Positions 50,880 through 60,107 are shown, counted from the stretch's first letter. The stretch is DNA of 64,000 nt from Alistipes sp. (GCA_017505725.1 JAFVOR010000053.1:1-64000); one strand, 5' to 3'. Made by a program: numbers and translations. The notes: generated by a model from the sequence alone, not told the origin.

Positions 50880-52358
50880 TTAGCCCAAGAATACTCCGTT
50901 TTCTAGTAATACTTTACGAAGGTGCGTAGGGTCGATATTTCGAGGTGTTATACCACCCTTCACAGCAAGAGCCGCAGCAACACCTACTGCCTGACCCATA
51001 GCCATACAAGGCGGCATCACTCGTACCGCACCCGCAGCATCCGAAGTGGCCGAGAGCGCACGACCCGCAACAAGCAGATTATCTACCACTTGCGGCACCA
51101 AAGTGCGATATGGAACGCCATACCAACGGCCATTTTTCACGGTTATATACTCGGTGGAGTTGTCCGACAAGCGGCCGTGAACATCCACAGAGTTGGATGC
51201 CACCAGCACCGCATCATCCGACACCACGCCATTGAGGAGGTCATCCACCTGAAGGATATAGTCGCCCAATATATGTCGTGACTCGCGTATTCCCAGGGTT
51301 GAACCTGTGCATTTCAGCGTAGCATTCTTGCAACCTGGCACATACTTGTGGAAGAAATCCATAACCATATTCACCTGACGACGGCCCTCAATCTCACCTC
51401 GGGTGAGATCCTCTGAGGAGGTGGCATCCACCCTCGCGATACGGGTGGTATTCACCGCCCACTCATCGTCGCGAACCCCCTTGTAGATATTTACCGAGCG
51501 ACGCGAGATGTCCCAATCGCCATTCTCGACAGCCTTCAGCACGTGCCAATGGAGCGCACGATGGCTCACTCCATCGATCTTGCGGAAGGTGTGGAGTTTC
51601 GACTCTACATCCCTCTCGAGCAGGCGCGAATCGACATTATTGATGTGGAAGAAGAGCGTCGATGGCTGAACTCGACCTGTTCGTGGATTACCAAACTCGG
51701 TTGGCACACCCGCTCTGGCAGCATAGTCGCCATCGCCCGTGCAGTCAATCACAACCTTCGCCTTAACCGCCTCCAAACCACTCTTTGTCAGGATAACCGC
51801 TCCTGAGGCCTTGTTATCCGAGAGTATCGCATTGACGAAGTTGGCGTGGAATAGCACCTTGACACCCGCCTCGGCACACATCGTATCCAAGACGTACTTC
51901 AGAGTCTCGGCATCGAATGGTGTGAGGTGGTCGTGACCATCGGTAATCCACGCCGAGTAGCAGGTGGTCTTGCGGATTCCGCTCGGATGCAATGCACCCC
52001 CAAGCGCAACCATTCTGTCTACAATCTCCTCGAATATACCCTTGATAATCATCTGCTCACCAGTGGTATCGTAGCAGGTCATAAATGGAGCGACCACACC
52101 AAGTGTCGCCATACCACCCAATGCACCACCCTGCTCAACAATCATCACCTTCACGCCCTGACGAGCAGCAGCGATGGCAGCACACACTCCCGCAGGACCG
52201 CCGCCAAGCACCAGCACCTGTGTTTCATACGACTCTTTGATATTGCCCGCTTTGAGCGACGAAGGAGTAAAAGGGGTTGTGCAACCTCCCAAAAAGCCCA
52301 TTGCCGCACCACCAACAAGCAACCCTCCAGCCGTTGACAAAAAGTCTCTTCTATCCAT
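50880..52358 (-). CDS. FAD-dependent oxidoreductase with Tat-type lipoprotein signal
   Basis: Flavoprotein of the PF12831 type (FAD-dependent oxidoreductase), 492 residues from the start MDRRDFLSTAGGLLVGG; the longer frame adds 14 unrelated residues. The N-terminus has a twin-arginine-like motif (RRDFLS) followed by lipobox FLGGC, so it is probably exported folded with its cofactor and anchored. The FAD site VLVLGGGPAGVCAAIAAARQ starts near residue 34, and VVDNLLVAGRALSATSDAAG is the C-terminal FAD block. Substrate unknown. It lies between dapD (19-base gap) and birA (2-base gap); a link to lysine or biotin metabolism is not obvious. Confidence 0.87.
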   Translation of the reverse strand: MDRRDFLSTAGGLLVGGAAMGFLGGCTTPFTPSSLKAGNIKESYETQVLVLGGGPAGVCAAIAAARQGVKVMIVEQGGALGGMATLGVVAPFMTCYDTTGEQMIIKGIFEEIVDRMVALGGALHPSGIRKTTCYSAWITDGHDHLTPFDAETLKYVLDTMCAEAGVKVLFHANFVNAILSDNKASGAVILTKSGLEAVKAKVVIDCTGDGDYAARAGVPTEFGNPRTGRVQPSTLFFHINNVDSRLLERDVESKLHTFRKIDGVSHRALHWHVLKAVENGDWDISRRSVNIYKGVRDDEWAVNTTRIARVDATSSEDLTRGEIEGRRQVNMVMDFFHKYVPGCKNATLKCTGSTLGIRESRHILGDYILQVDDLLNGVVSDDAVLVASNSVDVHGRLSDNSTEYITVKNGRWYGVPYRTLVPQVVDNLLVAGRALSATSDAAGAVRVMPPCMAMGQAVGVAAALAVKGGITPRNIDPTHLRKVLLENGVFLG

Positions 52359-52377
52359 TGTTTTTTCTCTTTTTAGA

Positions 52378-53211
52378 TTATGCCTGCACACCGAAGTCAC
52401 GAAGGGCGTCGTTCAGCGTGGTCTTCTTGTCAGTAGACTCCTTGCGCTTGCCGATGATGAGAGCGCACGCCACATTGAACTCTCCCGCAGGAAATTTCTT
52501 TGGATAGGTGCCCGGGATAACTACCGAGCGAGCAGGAACATAGCCCTTGTAGGTGACAGGCTCGTCGCCCGTAACATCGATGATGTGGGTTGAGCCGGTA
52601 ATAACGGTGTTCGAGCCGATAACCGCCTCACGACAGATGTGAGCACCCTCAACGATGATGGCACGCGAGCCGATAAAGCAGTTGTCCTCGATGATTACCG
52701 GAGAGGCCTGCACAGGCTCCAATACGCCACCGATGCCGACACCTCCCGAGAGGTGAACATTCTTGCCAATCTGGGCGCACGAACCTACTGTAGCCCAAGT
52801 GTCGACCATTGTTCCCGAATCGACATAGGCACCAATATTGACATACGATGGCATAAGCACCGCACCCGGTGCGATGTATGCTCCATAGCGCGCAATAGCG
52901 TGAGGCACAACACGCACGCCAAGTTGCTCGTAGTCGTGCTTGAGGTCAATCTTGTCGTACCACTCCAACTCACCCGCACGCATAGTACGCATAGTCTGGA
53001 TCGGGAAGTACATAATAATTGCCTTCTTCACCCACTCGTTCACCTGCCACTCGCTATTCTCCAAATCGATTGGCTCGGCGGTGCGAAGCTCGCCCTTGTC
53101 GACAGCCTCAACAACGGTGCGAATCACCTCGCGCACACTCTCCTCATTGAGCATTGCGCGATTCTCCCACGCCTGCTCCACTACTGCTTTAAGTTCCAAA
53201 AATTTGCTCAT
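52378..53211 (-). CDS. dapD: Tetrahydrodipicolinate N-succinyltransferase
   Basis: Third-stage enzyme of lysine/diaminopimelate synthesis; transfers succinyl to tetrahydrodipicolinate. The start was set at MSKFLELKAVVEQAWEN. It shows a left-handed beta-helix hexapeptide pattern (VLMPSYVNIGAYVDSGTMVD, CAQIGKNVHLSGGVGIGG) and the succinyl-CoA site region VPARSVVIPGTYPKKFPAGE. 277 residues, normal. It is the first gene of the dapD-oxidoreductase-birA-gcvH run, with promoter TATCTTTG at 53239-53246 only 27 bases upstream. Identification is secure. Confidence 0.96.
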   Translation of the reverse strand: MSKFLELKAVVEQAWENRAMLNEESVREVIRTVVEAVDKGELRTAEPIDLENSEWQVNEWVKKAIIMYFPIQTMRTMRAGELEWYDKIDLKHDYEQLGVRVVPHAIARYGAYIAPGAVLMPSYVNIGAYVDSGTMVDTWATVGSCAQIGKNVHLSGGVGIGGVLEPVQASPVIIEDNCFIGSRAIIVEGAHICREAVIGSNTVITGSTHIIDVTGDEPVTYKGYVPARSVVIPGTYPKKFPAGEFNVACALIIGKRKESTDKKTTLNDALRDFGVQA

Positions 53212-53238
53212 ATTGTATTTTGTTTTGTTTCTTTTCTG

Positions 53239-53246
53239 CAAAGATA
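53239..53246 (-). promoter_or_regulatory. Promoter (-7 element) of dapD
   Basis: Minus-strand TATCTTTG followed by CAG, matching TAnnTTTG, about 27 bases upstream of the chosen dapD start. Confidence 0.75.
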
Positions 53247-53258
53247 CGAAAAAACGGA

Positions 53259-53347
53259 ACCGACGATGCGGAGCGAGCGAAAAAAAGTAAATTAAATTTA
53301 CATTTTTTCCGAGCCGCGAGGAGGAAAAGCCTGCGAAGCAGGATTAA
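53259..53347. repeat. F2 element, copy b
   Basis: Opens CCGACGATGCGGAGCGAG; the inner hairpin here is GTAAATTAAATTTAC (replacing GCAAACTTGTTTGC of other copies but still self-complementary); then CCGAGCCGCGAGGAGGAAAA and closing hairpin CCTGCGAAGCAGG, ATTAA. It lies just upstream of the dapD promoter. Confidence 0.82.
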
Positions 53348-53392
53348 AACGGAAAGCGGAAAGCGGAAAACTTTTTTTTGACTAAGGCATTA

Positions 53393-53499
53393 GAGGCGTT
53401 AAGGGCGTTAAGGGGAATTAAGGGAGATTAAGGGAGATTAGCGAAATGTGAGCATTTTGGGGACCGACGCATTCGTGCAAAATTCACCGTTAATTTACA
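53393..53499. repeat. TTAAGG array followed by a partial F1 element
   Basis: Repeats of GTTAAGGGC / ATTAAGGGAG (53393-53441), then a right-half F1: TGTGAGCATTTTG, CGTGCAAAATTCACCG. Together with F2 and the terminator at 53509 it fills the gap between dapD and the small ORF. Confidence 0.65.
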
Positions 53500-53508
53500 A
53501 TTAAAAAA

Positions 53509-53526
53509 GGGGAGCAAAAGCTCCCC
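53509..53526 (-). terminator. Terminator after the small ORF/sigma factor unit
   Basis: Stem GGGGAGC / GCTCCCC with a 4-base loop, followed on the minus strand by TTTTTTAA. Confidence 0.85.
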
Positions 53527-53553
53527 TCCCACAAATTAACCCTCTTATGCCTG

Positions 53554-53679
53554 CTACCGAAGAACAGAGTGTAGGAACGAATCCAAATAGAGAAGTTCCG
53601 CATCTCCGCAAATCACTTGCGATAGAAAGAGTTCCTCTTCACAGACATTGTGTAATACTCGTTTGTCGATCTGCTCCAT
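53554..53679 (-). CDS. Small ORF downstream of the sigma factor (41 aa)
   Basis: 41 codons starting MEQIDKRVLHNVCEEELF and ending SFLHSVLR, with a stop 27 bases before a good terminator. It lies about 65 bases after the sigma factor gene on the same strand, so it is probably on the same transcript. Acidic and Leu-rich with two Cys; no signal peptide or membrane segment. A regulator of the sigma factor would be an attractive guess but there is no direct evidence, and it may be a chance frame. Confidence 0.38.
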   Translation of the reverse strand: MEQIDKRVLHNVCEEELFLSQVICGDAELLYLDSFLHSVLR

Positions 53680-53744
53680 AGGCAAGGTTTTTAAGTGATT
53701 TCTACCCTATCAACGGATGCAGCGAGTATTTTATTGCATAAATA

Positions 53745-54329
53745 TTAGCAAATCGCTAAATTTTTCTCTTTAATCATCTGTCGCATATTGATCAGTGCGT
53801 AACGCATACGACCAAGTGCGGTGTTGATGCTAACGCCTGTCTGATCGGCTATCTCCTTGAAGCTCAAGCCTTCGTAGTAGCGCATACGAACCACCTCGCG
53901 CTGCTCCTCGGGAAGCATCTCGATCAACATTCGCACTTCGGCAGCCTGCTGCTCTGAGATGAGGGTATCCTCAATCGATGGCTCTGCTAAATTCATATTG
54001 CCCAAAACATCGAAACCGGCACTCGACTCGCTCACGCTCTTCACCTGCTTTTGTGCGCGGAAGTGGTCCAACACACGATTGTGTGCTATTCGCAACAACC
54101 AAGGCAGGAATCGGCCTTTGTCGGTGTAACGACCCTCGTCTATCACCTTCACAACTTTGATAAGTACCTCTTGCATAAGGTCGTCTGCCACATCGTTATC
54201 CTTGACCAACATACGCATATAGTCGCGTAGACGGCGTGAGTGGCGCTCCAAAAGCTGAGAAATGGCCTCGCGATTACCCTGCTGATAAAGTTCTAACAAG
54301 GCGTGTTCGCTCAACATTGTACCTTTCAT
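53745..54329 (-). CDS. RNA polymerase sigma factor, ECF-type
   Basis: Sigma-70 family factor of the short (ECF) type, 194 residues. Region 2 is visible near residues 25-95 (VADDLMQEVLIKVVKVIDEG, then FLPWLLRIAHNRVLDHFR, the RIAHN segment of region 2.4). Region 4 is at about 130-185 (MLPEEQREVVRMRYYEGLSF, then KEIADQTGVSINTALGRMRY, helix-turn-helix). No anti-sigma gene is adjacent; only a 41-codon ORF follows. Unusually for this phylum, a good Shine-Dalgarno sequence (AAAGGAG, 7 bases upstream) precedes the ATG. The regulon is unknown. Confidence 0.94.
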   Translation of the reverse strand: MKGTMLSEHALLELYQQGNREAISQLLERHSRRLRDYMRMLVKDNDVADDLMQEVLIKVVKVIDEGRYTDKGRFLPWLLRIAHNRVLDHFRAQKQVKSVSESSAGFDVLGNMNLAEPSIEDTLISEQQAAEVRMLIEMLPEEQREVVRMRYYEGLSFKEIADQTGVSINTALGRMRYALINMRQMIKEKNLAIC

Positions 54330-54778
54330 ACTCTTCTCCTTTCTTTAATAAGTGGTGTTCAAGAGTAGATTTTTTTCGATAGGCAAATACTTTTTTAGTT
54401 AAACTTCGCGTTAAATTTTCAAAGAGAATGTCCTTTTTTCAACATCTTCTTGACCGCAAGATAGGCAGTTTTTGCAGAAAATCCAAATTGCCTTCGAGCC
54501 CTCTTTATACCCTATTCACAGTATGTTTTTCGCAAAAATAGTGCCCAGAATGCTATTTAGATAGGATTTAGCTTTTTTAACAACTACTTTTCCAATCGGT
54601 GAATTGACCAAACGGGGCGGTGAATTTACGCCTATTCTTATACCAAGAGTCCCTTTTCAAACGGAAACTCGGCAATTTTGAAGGCGAAACAAAATGAGAA
54701 TTAAAAATTAAAAATTAAAAATTGAGAATTAAGAATTATTTTTTTCTAACTACCTCTAACCACCCTTAACGACTCTAA
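54330..54778. other. Upstream region of the sigma factor, simple repeats
   Basis: About 450 bases without a gene. It must hold the sigma factor promoter (a weak GTATTTG box lies near 54393 on the minus strand). Bases 54693-54735 are tandem ATTAAAA units and 54748-54780 are CTAACNACC units. Confidence 0.6.
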
Positions 54779-54862
54779 CCGACGCTGCGGAGCGAGAGCA
54801 GAGGGCAAACTTGTTTGCACTATGCCGAGCCGCGAGGAGGAAAAGAGTGCGAAGCAGGCTTA
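54779..54862. repeat. F2 element, copy c
   Basis: Opens CCGACGCTGCGGAGCGAGAG, inner hairpin GCAAACTTGTTTGC, then GCCGAGCCGCGAGGAGGAAAA and GTGCGAAGCAGG. It is nearly identical to the copy at 58.5 kb and is followed by CTTAACGACCC repeats and an F1 array. Confidence 0.85.
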
Positions 54863-54885
54863 ACGACCCTAACGACTCTAACGAC

Positions 54886-55205
54886 GACCTATGTGAGCAT
54901 TTCGCAATCCGCAGACTCGTGCAAAAAGAGCCAATCAGAATTTCCTGCCAAAAAATTGTAAATGATGAGAATATTTTTGTGCGAGGTCAGGTAGCGAAAG
55001 CGCAGCATACATTGACGTATGTGAGCATTTCGCTATCCGCAGACTCGTGCAAAAAGAACCAATCAGAACTTCCTGCCAAAAAATTGTCGATGATTGAGGA
55101 AATTTTGTGCTAAGCAAGGTGGCGAAAGCGGAGCATAGCTAACCTATGTGAGCATTTTGCCATCCGAAGTGCAGTGCAAAATTTACCAATCAGAACAATT
55201 TTTTA
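54886..55205. repeat. Array of F1 elements: one right half plus copies e and f
   Basis: A right-half F1 (54886-54950) followed by two full copies with a period of about 129 bases (the junction TTCCTGCCAAAAAATTGT repeats at 54941 and 55070). Central hairpins: CATAC-ATTGAC-GTATG in e (55006-55021) and CATAG-CTAAC-CTATG in f (55134-55148), each followed by TGAGCATTT. The last copy abuts the stop of the CDF transporter gene. Confidence 0.85.
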
Positions 55206-56105
55206 CTTGAGGGGCTCGATATGTATAGCCACAGCCGTGCGCTCACCAAATCGTTTACGCAAGGATTGCTCAATCTCGCGGGATATTTCGTGCGATTCGA
55301 AGACGGTCATAGTGCCCTCGACACGGATATGCACTTCGATAGCGATATCGGAACCGATACGACGAGTGCGGAGATTGTGTGGCTTTTGCACTTTAGGGTT
55401 TACGGTGACGATGGAGAGAATCTCCTCCTCGACCTCGCGAGGAAGGCTCTTCTCGAGCAGCTCCTCGAGAGCCTTGCGGCAGAGATCAAGAGAGACCTTG
55501 ATGATGAGCGCAGAGACCACAATAGCCGCTATAGGGTCGGCAATACGCCACTTTTCACCAAGGAAGTAGGCGGCACCGATACCGAGCAGTGCGCCAATCG
55601 AAGAGAGTGCATCGCTACGATGGTGCCACGCATTAGCGACAACAGAGGGGCTTTCGGTCTGCTTGCCGACACGAATGGTATAGCGGTAGAGCAACTCCTT
55701 GGCCACGATAGAGAGTGCGGCTGCGACGATGGCAATGGCACCCGGGCGAGGCAGTACCTCGCCATTGACCACTGCGGAGATCTTCTCGGCACTATCGAGC
55801 AGAATCTCGACACCCACAGCAAAGAGTGCCACGCCAATAATGAGGGTGGCAAGAGTCTCGTACTTGCCGTGTCCCCAATGGTGGTCATCATCGCGTGGTT
55901 TTGCACTTATACGGACAAATGCCAAGACGACAATATCGGTTGCAAAGTCCGAGGCAGAGTGGACTGCATCGGCAATCATCGCACCACTTCGACCAATCAA
56001 ACCTGCCACAAGTTTGAAGACGAAGAGTGCCATATTGACAAACATACCGAGCAATGTTACTCGGTATATCTGTTTAGTTCGTATTTCGGCGGTTGTTTTT
56101 TCCAT
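55203..56105 (-). CDS. Cation diffusion facilitator (CDF) metal efflux transporter
   Basis: Inner-membrane metal(II)/proton antiporter, 300 residues, likely exporting zinc, iron or manganese. About six membrane helices are followed by a cytoplasmic C-terminal domain (EILSIVTVNPKVQKPHNLRT, then DIAIEVHIRVEGTMTVFESH). The transport-site motifs are IADAVHSASDFATDIV (helix 2) and HHRSDALSSIGALLG (helix 5), and HHWGHGKYETLA follows helix 2-3. Metal choice cannot be set from the HD/HD-type site with certainty. It is the last gene of the proS-SGNH-CDF operon, 3 bases after the SGNH gene. Confidence 0.94.
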   Translation of the reverse strand: MEKTTAEIRTKQIYRVTLLGMFVNMALFVFKLVAGLIGRSGAMIADAVHSASDFATDIVVLAFVRISAKPRDDDHHWGHGKYETLATLIIGVALFAVGVEILLDSAEKISAVVNGEVLPRPGAIAIVAAALSIVAKELLYRYTIRVGKQTESPSVVANAWHHRSDALSSIGALLGIGAAYFLGEKWRIADPIAAIVVSALIIKVSLDLCRKALEELLEKSLPREVEEEILSIVTVNPKVQKPHNLRTRRIGSDIAIEVHIRVEGTMTVFESHEISREIEQSLRKRFGERTAVAIHIEPLK

Positions 56106-56108
56106 CTG

Positions 56109-56972
56109 TTAATCGAGTTTAGCCGGATATCCTAACAATTGATAGGCCAACGCCTTTGCCATACGGAGATGTCCCGCACTGTTCGGATGAAGGCGATCTG
56201 TACGCTTCTTGCCCGACTTGCTGCTCTTCTCGAGCGCAGGTCTGCGCCAATAGAGAGCATTCGACTCTGCCAGCGGATAGAGTCCGCAGATTGCGTTCAA
56301 GTCGATGACAGGCACCGCCCACACACTGCCCGCCTCCTTCACAACATCGACATAGGCATCGACATACTCCCCTACGCCATTTGCGTGGAGTTCATCGGGC
56401 TGAATGTTTCTATCTGAGAGGAAGGCATCGCCACGATGTATCGGTGTGAGCAGAATGATCTGCTTTGTAGGATATGCCTCCTTGAGCTTCGACATCGCGA
56501 TATTGATGCGACCACGATAGGTGCTATTGTCCATAAGGATGGTGCGCTTCTTGCGGTCGGTCATCACGCCCGATTTCGTACCCTTTGGACCTGTAACCTC
56601 AACATTGACAACCTCCTCGGAGTACCACTCACCAAGCGGAACGCTGGCGTTGTAGTCGTTGGTGCCAACAAAGATCATTATCACATCAACCTCCTGACCG
56701 TGCTCGGCAATGAGCTTGTCGGTCTGTCCCGATATATGCGACCACTGATGGCCACTGATACCATAGACCAACGACTCGGTGCCAAGCAGTTGCTCGAGGT
56801 AGACCCAATAGGTATCGTTGAGCCCCTTCTCGACCTGACGCTTGTCGGTGATAGAGTCGCCGAGGTAGGCTACACGCGCACCTCGCCACTGACTCTTGAT
56901 CTCCGCCTTCGGCTTTGCCACTACGGGCAAAGCGAGGCACAAAAGTGCGATAATGACCGCAAATCGCTTCAT
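56109..56972 (-). CDS. SGNH/GDSL-family hydrolase, secreted
   Basis: Probable secreted esterase. The start was set at MKRFAVIIALLCLALPVVAK (signal peptide); the longer frame overlaps proS and lacks sense. Blocks: VAYLGDSITDKR with the nucleophile Ser, YGISGHQWSHISG with the Gly, MIFVGTNDYNASV with the Asn, and RTDRLHPNSAGH with the catalytic Asp and His. 287 residues. It starts 1 base after proS, so it is translated from the proS transcript, followed by the CDF gene. The ester substrate is unknown; it is only distantly like the other SGNH protein at 11.9 kb. Confidence 0.87.
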   Translation of the reverse strand: MKRFAVIIALLCLALPVVAKPKAEIKSQWRGARVAYLGDSITDKRQVEKGLNDTYWVYLEQLLGTESLVYGISGHQWSHISGQTDKLIAEHGQEVDVIMIFVGTNDYNASVPLGEWYSEEVVNVEVTGPKGTKSGVMTDRKKRTILMDNSTYRGRINIAMSKLKEAYPTKQIILLTPIHRGDAFLSDRNIQPDELHANGVGEYVDAYVDVVKEAGSVWAVPVIDLNAICGLYPLAESNALYWRRPALEKSSKSGKKRTDRLHPNSAGHLRMAKALAYQLLGYPAKLD

Positions 56973-56973
56973 A

Positions 56974-58458
56974 TTAGTAGCTCTTTGCGAACAATACTCG
57001 GTTGTGCGATGGCTTACCTGTGAAGATACACTTACCCTCCTCAGGCTCGACATCCAAAGGAATACAGCGGATGGTTGCCTTGGTAGCCTCCTTGATAGCC
57101 TGCTCGGTTTCCGGCGTTCCATCCCAGTGAGCCGAGATAAAGCCACCCTTGGTATTCAGCACCTCGACAAACTCCTCCCAGGTGTCCACCTTAGTAATCA
57201 TCGAGTTGCGGTAGTCGAGTGCCTTCTGGAAGATATTCTTCTGCTGCTCGTCGAGCAAGTTTACGATGTAGTCGATAAGACCCTCCTGCGACACGGTCTC
57301 CTTGGTGAGTGTATCACGGCGAGCCAACTCGATGGTGCCATTTGCAAGGTCGCGCTGACCGAGTGCAAGGCGTACAGGTACACCCTTGAGCTCGTACTCT
57401 GCAAACTTGAAGCCTGCACGAACATTGTCGCGGTCATCAACCTTGACACGCACACCCTTTGCCTTCAATGCATCGGCAATCTCGTTCATCTTGGCACGAG
57501 CTGCAGCCAACTGCTCCTCGCCCTTGTAAATAGGAACGATAACTACCTGAATAGGAGCCAACTTTGGAGGCAATACCAAACCGTTGTTATCCGAGTGAGC
57601 CATAATCAAGGCACCCATCAAGCGGGTCGAAACACCCCACGATGTAGCCCATACATACTCGAGCTTACCCTCGCGGTTAGCATACTTCACATCGAATGCC
57701 TTGGCAAAGTTCTGACCAAGGAAGTGCGAAGTACCACTCTGCAAAGCCTTGCCATCCTGCATCAACGCCTCGATGGTGAGGGTATCCTCAGCACCGGCAA
57801 AACGCTCATTTGGCGACTTGTGACCAACGATTACAGGCAAGCACAACCACTCCTCTGCAAACTTCTGGTAGACCTTGATCATCTTGAGTGTCTCCTCGAT
57901 AGCCTCCTCGCGAGTCTCGTGTGCGGTATGTCCCTCCTGCCACAAGAACTCGGCAGTACGCAAGAAGAGGCGTGTACGCATCTCCCAACGAACAACATTT
58001 GCCCACTGGTTGCAGAGGATTGGAAGATCACGGTAAGAGTTGATCCATCCCTTGTAGGTATTCCAGATGATAGTCTCCGATGTAGGACGAACGATAAGTT
58101 CCTCCTCCAAACGAGCCGCAGGGTCTACTACGATACCCTTGCCGTTCTCATCGTTCTTCAAACGGTAGTGAGTAACCACTGCGCACTCCTTTGCAAAGCC
58201 CTCAACGTGGTTTGCCTCCTTCGAGAAGAACGACTTAGGGATAAACAATGGGAAGTAGGCGTTCTGGTGGCCTGTCTCCTTGAACATACCATCGAGCACC
58301 TCGTGCATCTTCTCCCAAATAGCATAGCCGTAAGGCTTGATAACCATACAACCACGCACTGCCGAATTCTCGGCCAAACCGGCCTTCACTACAAGGTCGT
58401 TGTACCATTGCGAATAGTTCTCATCGCTCTTGGTCAAATCTTTCAATTCTACTGCCAT
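56974..58458 (-). CDS. proS: Prolyl-tRNA synthetase
   Basis: Class II synthetase charging tRNA-Pro, 494 residues. This is the short (archaeal/eukaryotic-type) form without the inserted editing domain: it goes directly from [20 protein letters not shown] (motif 1 region) to [20 protein letters not shown] and [20 protein letters not shown] (motif 2). An anticodon-binding domain near residues 290-390 ([20 protein letters not shown]) and the C-terminal zinc-binding-like domain follow. First gene of its operon, promoter TACCTTTG at 58615-58622, with an F2 element in the leader. Identification is secure. Confidence 0.97.
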   Translation of the reverse strand: MAVELKDLTKSDENYSQWYNDLVVKAGLAENSAVRGCMVIKPYGYAIWEKMHEVLDGMFKETGHQNAYFPLFIPKSFFSKEANHVEGFAKECAVVTHYRLKNDENGKGIVVDPAARLEEELIVRPTSETIIWNTYKGWINSYRDLPILCNQWANVVRWEMRTRLFLRTAEFLWQEGHTAHETREEAIEETLKMIKVYQKFAEEWLCLPVIVGHKSPNERFAGAEDTLTIEALMQDGKALQSGTSHFLGQNFAKAFDVKYANREGKLEYVWATSWGVSTRLMGALIMAHSDNNGLVLPPKLAPIQVVIVPIYKGEEQLAAARAKMNEIADALKAKGVRVKVDDRDNVRAGFKFAEYELKGVPVRLALGQRDLANGTIELARRDTLTKETVSQEGLIDYIVNLLDEQQKNIFQKALDYRNSMITKVDTWEEFVEVLNTKGGFISAHWDGTPETEQAIKEATKATIRCIPLDVEPEEGKCIFTGKPSHNRVLFAKSY

Positions 58459-58498
58459 ATCTTTTCAAAAATTCAAAATGCAAAATTCAAAATGCAAA

Positions 58499-58583
58499 AC
58501 CGACGCTGCGGAGCGAGAGCAGAGGGCAAACTTGTTTGCGCTATGCCGAGCCGCGAGGAGGAAAAGCCTGCGAAGCAGGGTTA
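58499..58583. repeat. F2 element, copy d, in the proS leader
   Basis: Opens CCGACGCTGCGGAGCGAGAG, inner hairpin GCAAACTTGTTTGC, then GCCGAGCCGCGAGGAGGAAAA and closing hairpin CCTGCGAAGCAGG. Flanked on both sides by tandem AATGCAAA units (58465-58500 and 58584-58605). It lies between the proS promoter and start codon, so it would be transcribed. Confidence 0.87.
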
Positions 58584-58614
58584 ATGCAAAATGCAAAATG
58601 CAAAATTAAGCTCA

Positions 58615-58622
58615 CAAAGGTA
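58615..58622 (-). promoter_or_regulatory. Promoter (-7 element) of proS
   Basis: Minus-strand TACCTTTG matching TAnnTTTG. The leader to proS is about 150 bases long and contains the F2 element and simple repeats. Confidence 0.72.
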
Positions 58623-58663
58623 GCAAAATTTTGTCATATTCGGGATATAATCCCGATAATTTA

Positions 58664-60091
58664 TCACTTTTTGCGGACAATCACCTTGTGCAGCGACTTA
58701 TTTGACACCTTAACAGGCGAGTTTTTCTCGAAGTATGCCACATCCAGGTCGTAGACCAACAGAGGCAGACGCACCTCGTTTTCACACTCGAAATGGGCAT
58801 AGTTGCGAGCAACATAGTCGGCCACCGCAATCTTGTATTTGCGACCCTCACGCAAGCGAGGAAAGCGGACATCGTAGGCCATATCGTTCTCGTCTGTAAC
58901 AATCGTATAAGGTGTTGTGGCATAGAGGTCTACAACGTGTGACTCCTTGGCATTCACCGTGTCGTTATACTTCTCGACAATCAGTTTTCGCAGTTGTGCG
59001 GGAGTCATCTCAACAAGGTGCACTTGCGAGAAAAATGGCTCGTTGTCGAAGAGATCTTTTACCGTCACATCGCCCTCGGGCAAACCCTCGATAATACGCA
59101 CACCACCACGATGGTAGATACCCACCTCGGCACCCGTAGCCTCCTTGATAATCTTGGTCTGCAAGTTGCACAAACCGATATGATTTGTCGAGTGCGCCAT
59201 CGAGCCGACAACCCTCTGCAAGGCGGGATTTGCCTCAATCTCCTTGATTATAGCCTTCACCTCGCCATCCTCGGCATAGACCTTCAACGGGATATTCTCG
59301 TACTCCACCGAGAGGATCTTGCTACCACGCATCTTCACGCGCGTAGCACCCACAACTTTGAGTTTGCGACCCGTCTGACCCATTGTAGTGCCATTGACAA
59401 GGGTATCGAGCACCTTGTGGGTATGTCCTCCGATGAGGATGTCGTAGCCGCCGAAACGCTGCGTCAAAGCGAAGTCGCGGTCATCACCCATATGCGAGAG
59501 CAACACCTTCACATCGCCATCACTTGCTTCACACTCACGCTCGGCCACCACCTGAGGATCCTCAAACTTGAGCCCCTCGAAGTTGTTATCGTTGCCATCG
59601 GGATGGCCATTCGAGTAGCTTGTTACCACACCCACAAAGTCAATGGCTACACCCTCGGGAGTGACGATGCGTTTGCTCGCCTCGACACCACGCAGCCACT
59701 TGCCCTCGCTCGTCATATTGGCGCAGAGGTATGCAAACTCCGAGTTACGAATCGCCTCGTCAAGCACCTGTTGACCCGGATCGAAATCGTGGTTGCCAAG
59801 CGCAGCCACATCGTAACCTATGGCATTCATCAAACGAATGATGGGCTTGCGACCCTCCGCCAAATCGACGTAGGCATTGCCGGTCCAGCGGTCGCCCGCA
59901 TCGACCACAATGGTAAAGACCGTATCGCGGCACTCCTTAACAGCCGTTGCCAAACGCGGCATATTGTCGAGTGAGGCGTGCATATCGTTGGTCGAGAGAA
60001 TAACAAATTCGCTCGGACACAACATTATATACATCAAAAAACCGAACACGATAAAAGAACCAAATATGCCCGAATATAGACCTTTTTTCAT
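58664..60091 (-). CDS. 5'-nucleotidase / 2',3'-cyclic phosphodiesterase family protein
   Basis: Secreted or membrane-anchored metallophosphoesterase, 475 residues, acting on nucleotides in the periplasm. An N-terminal hydrophobic segment (residues about 5-25) serves as signal or anchor. Metal-site motifs are VILSTNDMHASLDN (the usual TNDxHG with Ala instead of Gly), ALGNHDFDPGQQ, LLSHMGDDRDF and DILIGGHTHKVLD. The C-terminal half is the 5'-nucleotidase substrate domain (NLQTKIIKEATGAEVGIYHR, GDVTVKDLFDNEPFFSQVHL). It probably scavenges phosphate and nucleosides. It starts 67 bases after purC, across a weak hairpin, and may be co-transcribed with it. Confidence 0.88.
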   Translation of the reverse strand: MKKGLYSGIFGSFIVFGFLMYIMLCPSEFVILSTNDMHASLDNMPRLATAVKECRDTVFTIVVDAGDRWTGNAYVDLAEGRKPIIRLMNAIGYDVAALGNHDFDPGQQVLDEAIRNSEFAYLCANMTSEGKWLRGVEASKRIVTPEGVAIDFVGVVTSYSNGHPDGNDNNFEGLKFEDPQVVAERECEASDGDVKVLLSHMGDDRDFALTQRFGGYDILIGGHTHKVLDTLVNGTTMGQTGRKLKVVGATRVKMRGSKILSVEYENIPLKVYAEDGEVKAIIKEIEANPALQRVVGSMAHSTNHIGLCNLQTKIIKEATGAEVGIYHRGGVRIIEGLPEGDVTVKDLFDNEPFFSQVHLVEMTPAQLRKLIVEKYNDTVNAKESHVVDLYATTPYTIVTDENDMAYDVRFPRLREGRKYKIAVADYVARNYAHFECENEVRLPLLVYDLDVAYFEKNSPVKVSNKSLHKVIVRKK

Positions 60092-60107
60092 AACTTTTTA
60101 CGCTACC

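Noticed and set aside
54886..55205. The three-copy F1 array as a CRISPR
   Set aside because: The 129-base period, palindromic units and lack of short unique spacers or cas genes exclude it.
58499..58583. F2 copies as coding sequence (frames reading through GCCGAGCCGCGAGG)
   Set aside because: Copies differ by indels in the centre that keep pairing but not a reading frame, so selection, if any, is on structure.
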